From Desulfitobacterium sp. (GTDB taxonomy: Bacteria > Bacillota > Desulfitobacteriia > Desulfitobacteriales > Desulfitobacteriaceae), in assembly GCA_012799495.1 (NCBI GenBank), contig JAAZLD010000186.1, forward strand, positions 1 to 34,551: DNA of 34,551 nucleotides, given 5' to 3'. Positions 1 through 8,553 of this stretch are shown piece after piece. The notes under the pieces were generated by a model. The model saw only the letters and a list, made by a program, of their open reading frames with translations. It did not search any database and was not told the origin of the DNA. Numbering within the stretch: the stretch's first letter is position 1; each line of letters opens with the position of its first letter. The position numbers were made by a program, and so were the translations under genes.

Positions 1-156
1 CATCGAGTAGATAATCCGCCGATGAACGGGCTTAAGCCCGTCCCGCACATCAGGAACTGCTCTTTGGAGAATTACATGTTTTGAATAACCTAAAAAACTC
101 TCTGGTAGCACTTCTTCTAAAGAGCGCTGGATTATATTTTCTTCAAGAATACTCAT
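1..156 (-). CDS. parC: DNA topoisomerase IV subunit A, N-terminal 52 codons (partial)
   Basis: This is the start of a type IIA topoisomerase A subunit, the breakage-reunion subunit that decatenates DNA together with ParE. Reading leftward from the ATG at 156-154 gives 52 residues that run off the window edge and contain the family signature VPDVRDGLKPVHRRIIYSM. The gene follows parE by 20 bp, with a GAGGTGA ribosome-binding site in the gap, so the two are probably one transcript. GyrA is the alternative; ParC is preferred because the upstream partner reads as ParE. The catalytic tyrosine lies outside the window. Confidence 0.9.
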   Translation of the reverse strand, partial: MSILEENIIQRSLEEVLPESFLGYSKHVILQRAVPDVRDGLKPVHRRIIYSM

Positions 157-176
157 TCTTTCACCTCAATAACTTA

Positions 177-2114
177 CTACATATCATCTTCTGTAAATAC
201 AATATTCTCCATAAGGAATTCCCGACGGGGATCCACCTTATCGCTCATCAAGATTTTTAACTTTCGCTCCGCTTCTAAAGCATCGTCAATAGTTACTTGA
301 ATCATTCGACGATTAGCAGGGTTCAAGGTAGTCTCCCATAATTGGTCTGGGTTCATCTCCCCTAGCCCTTTGTATCTCTGGATTCTAGCATTCCTGCCGA
401 GTTCTTTCAAAGCTTCCTGAAGCTCCTCATCATTATAAGCATAGCGAACTATTTTTCCCCGCTCTCTTTCTATCTTATATAAGGGAGCTTGAGCTATATA
501 AACCCGACCGCTATAGATCAAGGGTCTCATATAACGATAAAAGAAAGTAAGAAGAAGACAGCGTATATGAGCACCATCAATGTCAGCATCAGTCATAATA
601 CAGACCCGAGCATAATTGGATTTTTCCACATCGAATTCTTTACCTACTCCCGCGCCGATGGCTGTAATAATACTACGGATCTCTTCATTTTCTAGAACTT
701 TTTCTACCTTAGCACGATAAGTATTGATTACTTTGCCACGGAGGGGAAGTATAGCCTGGAACCTACGATCTCGCCCAGTTTTGGCTGAACCCCCAGCACT
801 ATCTCCTTCCACAAGAAAGAGCTCATTCCGAGATTTATCTTTTTCACTACATTTGGCTAGCTTTCCGCTTAAGGCTTTAGCTTCCGCATTCCTGGCTTTT
901 CTCCTTAATTCTTTTGCCCTTCTAGCGGCTAGACGCTCTAAGCAAGTGGTTAAAACGCGATTTATAACATCTTTGGCTACAGAAGGGTGTTTCTCAAAGA
1001 AATTACTAAGTCCTTCATTAGTTATGGATTGAACTAGTCCATCCACCTCTGTATTGGATAGCTTGGTTTTAGTCTGTCCTTCGAACTGGGGATCCCGTAC
1101 TTTTACTGATAAGACACAGGTTAGTCCATCTTTTAAATCATCACCAATGAGGTTTTCATTTTTCTTAAAAATATTATTTTTCTTCCCATAAAGATTGAAA
1201 ACCTTAGTTAAGGCCGTGCGAAATCCCGATTCATGGGTTCCCCCCTCATCGGTAGAGATGTTGTTCACATAGGAGCGGAGTTGTTCATCTTCTCCATCGT
1301 TATATTGGATGGCACACTCTAGGATAACCCCTTCTTTTTCTCCTTTAAAATAGATAGGTTTTTTATGTACAGGGTTATATTCTCCTTCTTCATTTAGAAA
1401 TTCCACAAACCCTACAACACCCTTTTTTGCTTGATAGGTTTCCTTTTTGGGTTCCTGGTTTTTATTTGACAAACGATTATCTATTAGATCAATAGTAAGT
1501 CCATTATTAAGAAAAGCCAGCTCCATTAAACGGTTACGTAAGGTCTCGTATTTAAAAGAAGTAGTTTCTTTAAAGATCAAGGGATCCGGTTTAAAGGTTA
1601 TTCTTGTGCCACTACCTTTGATCTTCTTTTTTGTAACATGGAGGTCTTTTTTCAGCTTTCCACCTTTTTCATATTCCAGACGGTATAATTTACCGTCCCG
1701 ACTTATTTCTACATTTAAAAATTCGGAGAGGGCATTAACTACACTTGCCCCCACACCATGGAGTCCCCCTGAGGTCTTATACACTTGACCATCAAATTTT
1801 CCACCAGCATGAAGTTGTTCAAAAGCTAGCCGGACTGCGGGGATTTGTTTTTCAGGATGAAGATCTACGGGAATACCCCGGCCATTATCTTCTACAGTTA
1901 ATGAGCCATCTTCATTTAAAGTAACTTTTATATGTGTACAAAAACCTGCCCCTGCTTCATCGATAGCATTATCGATAATTTCCCAGGCACAATGGTGTAA
2001 ACCTTTACTACTAATAGAACCAATATACATTCCTGGCCGTTTACGAACAGCCTCTAACCCCTCAAGAACCTGGATGGATTTAGCATCATATCCAGAATTA
2101 TTATCAATGGACAA
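177..2114 (-). CDS. parE: DNA topoisomerase IV subunit B (ParE)
   Basis: This is the ATPase subunit of topoisomerase IV. The 645 residues match the usual length of 630-660. The N-terminal GHKL ATPase has the general-base Glu45 in WEIIDNAIDEA, the Mg/ATP-binding VEDNGRG (74-80) and GGLHGVGASVVNALS (116-130). The TOPRIM domain has EGDSAGGSAK (436-445) and the metal-binding DADIDGAH (509-516), and is followed by QRYKGLGEMNPDQLWETT near the C terminus. Translation starts at a TTG (2114-2112), supported by a strong GGGAGGA site 8 nt upstream. ParC follows 20 bp downstream. ParE is preferred over GyrB because of the YAYNDEEL stretch and the adjacent A subunit; a second, gyrB, locus is expected elsewhere in the genome. 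Confidence 0.92.
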   Translation of the reverse strand: MSIDNNSGYDAKSIQVLEGLEAVRKRPGMYIGSISSKGLHHCAWEIIDNAIDEAGAGFCTHIKVTLNEDGSLTVEDNGRGIPVDLHPEKQIPAVRLAFEQLHAGGKFDGQVYKTSGGLHGVGASVVNALSEFLNVEISRDGKLYRLEYEKGGKLKKDLHVTKKKIKGSGTRITFKPDPLIFKETTSFKYETLRNRLMELAFLNNGLTIDLIDNRLSNKNQEPKKETYQAKKGVVGFVEFLNEEGEYNPVHKKPIYFKGEKEGVILECAIQYNDGEDEQLRSYVNNISTDEGGTHESGFRTALTKVFNLYGKKNNIFKKNENLIGDDLKDGLTCVLSVKVRDPQFEGQTKTKLSNTEVDGLVQSITNEGLSNFFEKHPSVAKDVINRVLTTCLERLAARRAKELRRKARNAEAKALSGKLAKCSEKDKSRNELFLVEGDSAGGSAKTGRDRRFQAILPLRGKVINTYRAKVEKVLENEEIRSIITAIGAGVGKEFDVEKSNYARVCIMTDADIDGAHIRCLLLTFFYRYMRPLIYSGRVYIAQAPLYKIERERGKIVRYAYNDEELQEALKELGRNARIQRYKGLGEMNPDQLWETTLNPANRRMIQVTIDDALEAERKLKILMSDKVDPRREFLMENIVFTEDDM

Positions 2115-2295
2115 AAATATTTCCTCCCTTTCTAAGCAATAGCTCGTCCTATATTATACCATAGAGTTTTTTCATGGAGTATTTTTCTCTTAAATCGCAA
2201 AAACTAGTCATTTACTGCCATTATTCATAATCCGAAAATATTTTGAGACCTTTGTCCTATTTTTCAATAAGAGTACTAAAATAGGAAGAAAATTA

Positions 2296-2304
2296 TGATA
2301 TAAT
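2296..2304 (+). promoter_or_regulatory. Extended -10 promoter of the cell-wall amidase gene
   Basis: TGATATAAT is a perfect extended -10 element (TGn-TATAAT). No good -35 box lies 16-18 bp upstream, as is usual for this promoter class. Transcription would start near 2311. That leaves only a few bases before the ATG at 2318 and supports translation from a later start at 2366. Confidence 0.6.
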
Positions 2305-2365
2305 CGACATAAAAATAATGGATAAGATCACAAAATCAATAAAAAGAATGAGAGAGGATGAAATA

Positions 2366-4948
2366 GTGAAAAAATTACTTTTTACTTTATTTGCTTCATT
2401 TACCATGCTACTAAGTGCTTCTTCCATCATCGAAGCAAGTCCTTTAGCTTATCCTGTTGAAAGAATTTCCGGGCAAGATCGTGTTGAAACTGCCCTTAGT
2501 ATATCTCAAAAAGGCTGGACCACAGCTGATACTGTTATTCTTTGTGAGTATAACGATTATCCAGATTCTATCGCCTCTACTCCTTTTGCTGTAAGTGTAA
2601 ATGCACCTATCCTCCTTACTAACGGCACTAATTTAGACTCACGGGTAAAGGCAGAAATCCAACGTTTACAACCTAGTAAAATCATTTTGCTAGGAGGTAC
2701 AGGAGTCCTTAAACCTACAATTGAAGAAGAAATAAGTAGTTATGGATTTGTTCTAGAAGTGGAACGGATCGGTGGTAATAATCGTTACGAAACATCCGTT
2801 CTGCTAGCCAAGAAAATATCTAATTCGACAGTTATCTTAGCTAATGGAGATGACTTTCCAGATGCTTTGTCTGCGGCAAGCTATGCAGGATTTCAACAGA
2901 TTCCGATTGTTCTAACTTCCAAAAAGCTCCCTCAAGCTGTATTAGATTACCTTAACGAAGTACAACCTAGTGAAATCATCGCCGTAGGCGGTGAAAGTGT
3001 TATTCCTACCGAGAGCTTAACTGAACACAACTTCACTATTCATACCCGTTTAGGGGGAAATAACCGCTATGAAACAAATGCCGCTGTAGTTAAACATGTG
3101 CAAGACCTTTATGGGACAGATGATCTCTTTTTAGCTTCAGGGATTACCTTTCCTGATGCTGTAGCAGGGACTGTTCTGGCAGCTAAATATAAGGCCCCCC
3201 TCTTGCTTACTGAAAAAGAAGATATCCCGATACCCATCTATACATACATGCGGGAACATATGAAAGTGGAACCTCCTCGCAGAGATAATTCCGATAATAA
3301 TACCGGGAATAATCCTCCTGGCCAAGGAGTTAAAGAGGCAAAAGTTAAGCCTACAGGTGGCTTGAATTTAAGAAGTACCCCTTCCTCTTCCGGAGAAAGG
3401 TTAGCTATAGTTCCTCATAACACAGTTATTAAAGTTCTGGCTGAGGAAAATGGCTGGGTAAAAACTACTTATGCAGGGACTACTGGTTGGCTTGCTAGCG
3501 AGTATCTAACTTTTTTAAATAGTGACTCTAATAATTCCAATGACAGTTCAAATAATACTTCCTCCCCAGCAAAGACAAAGGCAAAGGTCAATCCCACAGG
3601 TGGTTTGAACCTGCGAAGTACTCCCTCTTCTTCTGGAGAAAAGTTAACTACTGTTCCCCATAATACAGTAATTGAAGTTCTAGCTGAAGAAAACGGTTGG
3701 GTCAAAACCTCTTATGAAGAGTATACAGGCTGGCTATCAGGAGACTATCTTACATTTTTAGAAACTGAGAAACCACCAGTTTCTGGAGTAGTCACGGCTA
3801 ATGGTCTTAACCTTCGCTCTACCCCTTCCTCTTCAGGAGAAGTAATAGAGACCATCCCTAAAAACACCACTATTAAAATCCTCCAGGAGCAAGGAGAGTG
3901 GTATAAAGTAGAGTATGATTCTCAAACAGGTTGGGTAGCTAAGGCTTATGTCCAGCTGCAAGAGGAAGGGACCAAAGGTAAAGCTGAGGAGGAAACAGAA
4001 CAAAAAAGCGGAGACTCAAAGGAAGAGACAAGTAGAGGAACACTTCCACCTGAAGAAAATCTCCCTCCCTATATTGAGGACCCAACAGTTGATTTAACTA
4101 TCAACGGTAAAGTATATATACTAGGTGGAGAAGGTGTTATTAGCACTAAAGCTCAATCTATTATTGAAGGTAAAACTCTTTCCAAATATAAGGAAAATAA
4201 TCGCCAGTTCCCTCCCCTTCCACCAAAATTAAAGGATGATAATCCACCTTCACGAGGAGATGGACCGGAAATTCCAAGTATCCCAGAGCCTCCCTCCTAT
4301 GATCCAGATTCGGAGGTTTGGGTAGACCCCTTCGCTGAGGTTCCCAGGGACTCCCTGCAAGGAAAGGTTATTATTCTCGACCCCGGTCATGGTGGACCTG
4401 ATAGCGGTGCCGTGGGGTATTCTGGAACCTATGAAAAAAATTATACTTTGGCAATTGGCCTAGCTTTAAGGGATATTCTAATTGAAGCAGGTGCGGAAGT
4501 GATTATGACTAGAGATGGCGACTACTCTCCTGCAGCAAATTTCACAGAACTAGAAGATTTAAAAGCTCGGGTTGCTAAAGCAAATGCATATCCTGAGGCT
4601 GATCTCTTTATAAGTATTCATAACGACGCCTTCACAAATCCTGACCCTGAAGGTACCTCTGTTTTTTACTCATCAGCTCATCCAAAGGTTCATGAAAGTA
4701 TGCATTTGGCAAGTAGCATTAAAAACGCTCTGGTTCCCCTTTTAGAAACTAAAGATCGAGGAGTAAGAGCAGCCAATTTTTATGTCATCCGGCATACTAC
4801 GATACCATCGGCTTTAGTAGAAGTTGCTTTTATCTCCAACCCCATCGAAGAGCAACGGCTTCAAAACCCAACCTTCCAACACAATGCTGCAGTGGGTATC
4901 TACCATGGGATCTATAAATACTTTAATACACCTATCCCAAGACCTTAG
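2366..4948 (+). CDS. Secreted N-acetylmuramoyl-L-alanine amidase with CWB2 repeats and three SH3b domains
   Basis: A cell-wall hydrolase that cuts the bond between muramic acid and the stem peptide. The chosen GTG at 2366 has AGAGG 8 nt upstream and gives a typical signal peptide (MKKLLFTLFASFTMLLSAS); the frame stays open to an ATG at 2318, which has no ribosome-binding site. Numbered from 2318: two CWB2 cell-wall-binding repeats (48-140, 148-236), the first part of a third (244-318), SH3b domains at 342-400, 422-481 and 490-548, a stray CWB2 end at 595-618, a proline-rich linker, then Amidase_3 (682-868). The zinc ligands and catalytic residue are visible: H691 (DPGHGG), E706, H768 (SIHND) and E835 (ALVEVAF). 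The first two SH3b domains are nearly identical, which indicates recent duplication. The gene is monocistronic, between its own promoter and a terminator. Confidence 0.93.
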   Translation: MKKLLFTLFASFTMLLSASSIIEASPLAYPVERISGQDRVETALSISQKGWTTADTVILCEYNDYPDSIASTPFAVSVNAPILLTNGTNLDSRVKAEIQRLQPSKIILLGGTGVLKPTIEEEISSYGFVLEVERIGGNNRYETSVLLAKKISNSTVILANGDDFPDALSAASYAGFQQIPIVLTSKKLPQAVLDYLNEVQPSEIIAVGGESVIPTESLTEHNFTIHTRLGGNNRYETNAAVVKHVQDLYGTDDLFLASGITFPDAVAGTVLAAKYKAPLLLTEKEDIPIPIYTYMREHMKVEPPRRDNSDNNTGNNPPGQGVKEAKVKPTGGLNLRSTPSSSGERLAIVPHNTVIKVLAEENGWVKTTYAGTTGWLASEYLTFLNSDSNNSNDSSNNTSSPAKTKAKVNPTGGLNLRSTPSSSGEKLTTVPHNTVIEVLAEENGWVKTSYEEYTGWLSGDYLTFLETEKPPVSGVVTANGLNLRSTPSSSGEVIETIPKNTTIKILQEQGEWYKVEYDSQTGWVAKAYVQLQEEGTKGKAEEETEQKSGDSKEETSRGTLPPEENLPPYIEDPTVDLTINGKVYILGGEGVISTKAQSIIEGKTLSKYKENNRQFPPLPPKLKDDNPPSRGDGPEIPSIPEPPSYDPDSEVWVDPFAEVPRDSLQGKVIILDPGHGGPDSGAVGYSGTYEKNYTLAIGLALRDILIEAGAEVIMTRDGDYSPAANFTELEDLKARVAKANAYPEADLFISIHNDAFTNPDPEGTSVFYSSAHPKVHESMHLASSIKNALVPLLETKDRGVRAANFYVIRHTTIPSALVEVAFISNPIEEQRLQNPTFQHNAAVGIYHGIYKYFNTPIPRP

Positions 4949-4993
4949 ATTTCTAGACTTAAGATTATAAACCATAGATTCCGCGACTGTGAA

Positions 4994-5023
4994 ACCCCCT
5001 TGGAAATCCAAGGGGGTCTTCTT
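4994..5023 (+). terminator. Rho-independent terminator of the amidase gene
   Basis: A perfect 10-bp stem (ACCCCCTTGG, 4994-5003, with CCAAGGGGGT, 5008-5017) closes a 4-nt AAAT loop and is followed by CTTCTT. It lies 45 bp after the amidase stop codon. Confidence 0.85.
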
Positions 5024-5057
5024 ATGTTCTAAACAGATATATACTTGTTAATTGTTC

Positions 5058-5843
5058 TTAAGAAATAAAAATATGACTTAAAGGCATAATTACTATTCCA
5101 GCTAAGGTAGCAAATAAGGCCAAGCGGGGATGGCCGTATTGACGTGAGGATGGAATTAATTCTTCGATAGCAATATAAATCATAATCCCTGCTACTAAAG
5201 CAAAAATTGCACCTAAATTAAAAGGGTTGATAAAAGGCCTGAGGATCAAGAAAGCTATTGAAGCTCCTAAAGGCTCGGCCATACCTGAGATAAAGGTATA
5301 CTTAAAAGCTTCTCTTACCTTTCCAGTTGCGTAAAATAAAGGTAAGGCAACAGCGATTCCTTCCGGTATATTATGCATACTAATAGCTATTGCAATGGAT
5401 ATCCCCATGGATAAATCGTCATATCCTGCAGCAAAGGTAGCAATTCCCTCTGGAAAATTATGAATCATAATCCCTAACATGGAGACAAAACCCACTCGGT
5501 AGAGATTTTGGTGGGGTTTATCCCTCTCTCCTGGTTCTGGGCTTTCATGGGGGACAAGGTAATCAATACCTAAGGCAATAAGAATTCCTAAAAGTAAGAA
5601 TATTACTGCCAGTAAAATACCCCATCGTTCACCTGCATGCCCTTGAAGAGATGCCTGACTTTCTGTCCAAAGATCTAAAAATGATACGGAAAGCATGACA
5701 CCTGCGGCAAAACCTAAAGACGCGGAAAGAATTTTTTCATTTTTACGGGAACCTGTAAAGAAAATAATTAAAGCACCTAAAATTGTAGATGCTCCAGCTA
5801 TAAAGGATAGTAATAAAGCTATTAGGGCTTGTTCCTCGAACAT
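5058..5843 (-). CDS. zupT: ZIP-family divalent metal transporter (ZupT-like)
   Basis: A membrane importer for zinc and possibly other divalent metals. The 261 residues match E. coli ZupT (257). Eight or so hydrophobic segments are visible, with the two metal-site helices carrying HNFPEG (128-133) and HNIPEG (157-162), the paired signature of the ZIP core. A loop rich in His, Glu and Asp (about 95-115) separates the two halves. The start ATG has AGGAGAG 6-7 nt upstream. It appears monocistronic. No clear Zur-type operator was found upstream. Confidence 0.9.
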   Translation of the reverse strand: MFEEQALIALLLSFIAGASTILGALIIFFTGSRKNEKILSASLGFAAGVMLSVSFLDLWTESQASLQGHAGERWGILLAVIFLLLGILIALGIDYLVPHESPEPGERDKPHQNLYRVGFVSMLGIMIHNFPEGIATFAAGYDDLSMGISIAIAISMHNIPEGIAVALPLFYATGKVREAFKYTFISGMAEPLGASIAFLILRPFINPFNLGAIFALVAGIMIYIAIEELIPSSRQYGHPRLALFATLAGIVIMPLSHIFIS

Positions 5844-5960
5844 TTCCCACTCTCCTGTTTTAGTTATATGACATATTGTTATTTCTAAGACTACATGGGA
5901 TGTATGTATATTTCTATTCCATTTAGCCTTATTCTATATAAATATTGTCCAAAGAGCAAC

Positions 5961-6030
5961 AAAAAAACTACTCCGCAGCAGGAGTTAGAATTCCTCAACT
6001 CTAACTCCCGGCAACAAGTAGTTCTTTTTT
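5961..6030 (-). terminator. Terminator of the DUF1858-DUF438 operon
   Basis: The stem GGAGTTAGA (5981-5989) pairs with TCTAACTCC (6000-6008), and an outer arm AACTACT (5966-5972) pairs with AGTAGTT (6017-6023). On the minus strand a run of seven T residues follows (5967-5961). The plus side also ends in a T-run (6025-6030), so the element could work in both directions. Confidence 0.75.
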
Positions 6031-6049
6031 ATATTTAAATTTAAAACAC

Positions 6050-7273
6050 TTATTCAGAAACTAGCCTTTTTTCGCCAGTGATTTCCTGTATGGGCTTAAT
6101 ATCTTGGCTAACTTCCATAATACCTAGGAATTCTCCATATTTATTTCGTACGGCGTAATAGCTGATTAAAGCGTAAATTCCATTTCTCATTTTAATCCAG
6201 AAGTCCTCGTGATCTTTTTTTCCTGTGCGGAGATCTTCAACGATTTTCTCTACTATATGAACACTTGCTGGTGGGTGACAATTTTCTACATCCCGGCCAA
6301 GTACTGTTTTAGGACGAGCAAAAATTCGTTCTTTACCTTGTGTAAAGTATTTTACCCTACCGTCTGCACCTACAAAAGTAATATCTAGAGGCAAAGTGTT
6401 CATAATTGCATTGATTTCCTCTGGAAGAAGTCTTCCAGCATCAAATTCTACATAACCCTCATGATTAGGCCCTTCTGGAGAATCTTTTTCGTCATTTTCA
6501 TCTTGAGGTGCATGCCAAACTCCTTGAGGTTCAATTAAGCAAAAGCCAATTTCAGAACTGGATTTGGAGATTTCTTCCCACTCTCTTTTAGAGAAGGTTT
6601 CCAAAACCATTGGGAAAAGAATATTTTCTTCCTTAAAGATCATATCCTTGACCCGTTCTACGGCTTCCTTAGTTTTCTCTACTAGAACAGCTTTGTTAGG
6701 GGCTTTGCTTGCTAAAATTTCTCGAACTTCTTTAATATCAGCTCGGATTTCATCATCTACTGCCCACATAACTTTTGGTGGAGTAGTAATTTCGTGTTTT
6801 TCCATGATGGGGAAGAGAAGATTTTCTTTACGGCTATAATGTTTATCGATTTCCCAGAGCTTGTCGATTGCTTCTCTTAAAGTAGCTAATGCTTCTTGAT
6901 TTTCATTAGTTTCATATTCCTCTACCTCTGGGATAATAACATTATCGATCAATGATTCAAGAGCTTTATTTTCGAGACGGAAGATATGAATAGGATGCCC
7001 TGGTTGTTCTTCGGATTTATCAGTGTGGATTTCTTCTACAGAAGTTCCTAGGACCTCGGCATGGACATCACAAAGGCGCTGAATTTCTTCTACAGGCATC
7101 CCCTCATCCACAAGAGCATGTTCCATATCAGAAATTTCTGTAGCTGATAAGCCTTCAATAAGATTTCCAAAGCGTTCTTTAACATCATCTACAGATTTTC
7201 CAGCATGTAATTCTAAGATAAGTTCCTTTAAAATTTGTTGTCTTTTTTCCCGGTTATTGATTAATTCACTCAT
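6050..7273 (-). CDS. DUF438 / hemerythrin HHE / PAS-domain protein
   Basis: A cytoplasmic protein with three parts: an N-terminal DUF438 domain (about residues 10-75), a hemerythrin-like HHE domain (about 90-230, with HPIHIF, KHYSRKENLLFP and FKEENILFP supplying His/Glu candidates for a di-iron centre), and a C-terminal PAS domain (about 280-395). Proteins of this build are common in anaerobic Firmicutes and are thought to sense or handle oxygen, NO or iron; the function is not established. The ATG at 7273 is preferred because AGGAG lies 8 nt upstream; an in-frame GTG at 7282 would overlap that site. It follows the DUF1858 gene by 11 bp, so the two form an operon. Confidence 0.88.
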   Translation of the reverse strand: MSELINNREKRQQILKELILELHAGKSVDDVKERFGNLIEGLSATEISDMEHALVDEGMPVEEIQRLCDVHAEVLGTSVEEIHTDKSEEQPGHPIHIFRLENKALESLIDNVIIPEVEEYETNENQEALATLREAIDKLWEIDKHYSRKENLLFPIMEKHEITTPPKVMWAVDDEIRADIKEVREILASKAPNKAVLVEKTKEAVERVKDMIFKEENILFPMVLETFSKREWEEISKSSSEIGFCLIEPQGVWHAPQDENDEKDSPEGPNHEGYVEFDAGRLLPEEINAIMNTLPLDITFVGADGRVKYFTQGKERIFARPKTVLGRDVENCHPPASVHIVEKIVEDLRTGKKDHEDFWIKMRNGIYALISYYAVRNKYGEFLGIMEVSQDIKPIQEITGEKRLVSE

Positions 7274-7284
7274 CTTCTTCACTC

Positions 7285-7524
7285 CTATTCAATAATTGCA
7301 AAGCCTTTTTCTCTAAAGGTTTCTTTAATACGCTCCAAGGGAATTTTCTTCAAGGTGGCTCCTTTAGGGATAGTCATGAAACGACCAGCAGTATTAAGCA
7401 TTCCTGGATTGGCAATTTCTTTAAAGCCTATTTCTTTCATAATTTCAATTACTTCAGGATAGGTTGTACATATTTCATGGACTGATTTCGATAAGTCAAT
7501 AGTTTTCTTTAATTTGGTTTTCAT
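7285..7524 (-). CDS. DUF1858 domain protein
   Basis: A 79-residue cytoplasmic protein that consists of a single DUF1858 domain (IDLSKSVHEICTTYPEVIEI, then a Gly/Phe-rich middle and a basic C-terminal helix). This domain is related to the N-terminal domain of ScdA/RIC iron-cluster repair proteins and often sits beside DUF438 genes. That fits the neighbouring hemerythrin gene and suggests a shared redox or iron-related role, which is inference. The start has a strong GGGAGGAG site. It is first in a two-gene operon. Confidence 0.85.
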   Translation of the reverse strand: MKTKLKKTIDLSKSVHEICTTYPEVIEIMKEIGFKEIANPGMLNTAGRFMTIPKGATLKKIPLERIKETFREKGFAIIE

Positions 7525-7731
7525 AAAGTCACTCTCCTCCCAAAGTTACTTTCTTTAAGGATTCATCTACTTTAAGTACTTCATTTAAAATACATCTATA
7601 ATAAGTGTTTTCCTAAAGTTCTTATCATTGACTATATCTTATAGGTTAGTATGTAAGAATGCTGTGATTTCACTCATGATTTAAAATAATTTAAATCACT
7701 TTCCACCATGATTTACCTATAAATTTTTACC
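7525..7731. other. Intergenic gap, promoter region of the DUF1858-DUF438 operon
   Basis: A 207-bp AT-rich gap. It must hold the promoter of the minus-strand operon starting at 7524, but no -35/-10 pair stands out enough to name. The stretch near 7675-7700 is very rich in TTTAAA-type words. No gene, RNA or terminator was recognised. Confidence 0.5.
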
Positions 7732-8394
7732 TTAAATACTTCTTCTTGATTTAAAGTAGTAGATTAAGGAGGTAAGAGCAGCTCCAATAGCACCTAGTAT
7801 TAAATCTGTCAAAGAATCTTCTAATCCTCCCTTAACCATTTTTACTGGAAAAATCAAATCTCCCACAAACTCAAAGATTTCCCAGAGAGTACTTGAGGCT
7901 AAAGAAAAGGCATAAGCAAAAATAGCTATAAGGACAGTATATTTTCTAGCACTTACTTCCTCCTTCCTCTCGAAATGGGGTTTAAGGAGATAAGTACCTA
8001 AGATTACGCCAAAAACCCCAAAAGCTCCGTGGAGTAAGAGATCCCACCACCAAAGGCTTTGGTAAAACCCTTTTATTTCTCCTAAGTACTGGGTGCAAAA
8101 GAGATAAATTAAGGTAAAGAGTTGAAATCCAGGAGGAAGTTGTATTTTAAGACGATTTGCCAGCCAAGTAAAAATAAAAGGTAACACTAATGTGACTATG
8201 GCTAAGGCTATAAGGCCAAGGCTATGCCATTGTTGGACTTGAATAATATCCCAAAGAGAAATTAGGAATATCCCTTCAAAAATCAAGAATACGAATATTG
8301 AGAAAATGCCAGTTTTATTCACACCTAACCTCCGCTTTTTTCTTAGCATCCCCTTTGAGTAGAATTCTAATTCTTGCTTTTTTGTACTCTTCAT
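7732..8394 (-). CDS. DUF2238-like integral membrane protein
   Basis: A 220-residue protein with a basic N terminus and about six hydrophobic segments. Conserved-looking polar pairs in the membrane resemble the DUF2238 (YjdF-like) family: WWDLLLHGAFGVFG (about 115-129), LWEIFEFVGDLIFP (about 169-182) and EDSLTDLILGAIGA (about 191-204). The function is unknown. The start ATG has GAGG 8 nt upstream. It is a single gene, divergent from the TraB/PrgY gene. The family assignment comes from the motif pattern and is only moderately sure. Confidence 0.7.
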   Translation of the reverse strand: MKSTKKQELEFYSKGMLRKKRRLGVNKTGIFSIFVFLIFEGIFLISLWDIIQVQQWHSLGLIALAIVTLVLPFIFTWLANRLKIQLPPGFQLFTLIYLFCTQYLGEIKGFYQSLWWWDLLLHGAFGVFGVILGTYLLKPHFERKEEVSARKYTVLIAIFAYAFSLASSTLWEIFEFVGDLIFPVKMVKGGLEDSLTDLILGAIGAALTSLIYYFKSRRSI

Positions 8395-8511
8395 TTCTTA
8401 CAGCCTCACTTTTAACAAACTTCATTTTATACTTTTTTCTTGTTTAATTTCCTGTTCCTTTTACGTTCTTTTCTTTTACAAGAAGCTCTATTAAGGTTAC
8501 AATAGGTGATG

Positions 8512-8517
8512 TATAAT
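8512..8517 (+). promoter_or_regulatory. -10 element of the TraB/PrgY gene
   Basis: A perfect TATAAT stands 36 bp before the start codon. No convincing -35 hexamer lies at 17 bp (TTAAGG is at a 15-bp spacing), so only the -10 is called. Confidence 0.4.
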
Positions 8518-8553
8518 TGTGATGAAAAAGCTACTAGATAAAGGAAGGTAAAA

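Noticed and set aside
489..1788. Open frames on the plus strand opposite parE
   Set aside because: They lie wholly inside the conserved ParE coding region, have no ribosome-binding sites and show no recognisable protein.
2318..2365. ATG at 2318 or 2348 as start of the amidase
   Set aside because: No ribosome-binding site precedes either, 2318 is only about 7 nt from the predicted transcription start, and the GTG at 2366 gives a standard signal peptide.
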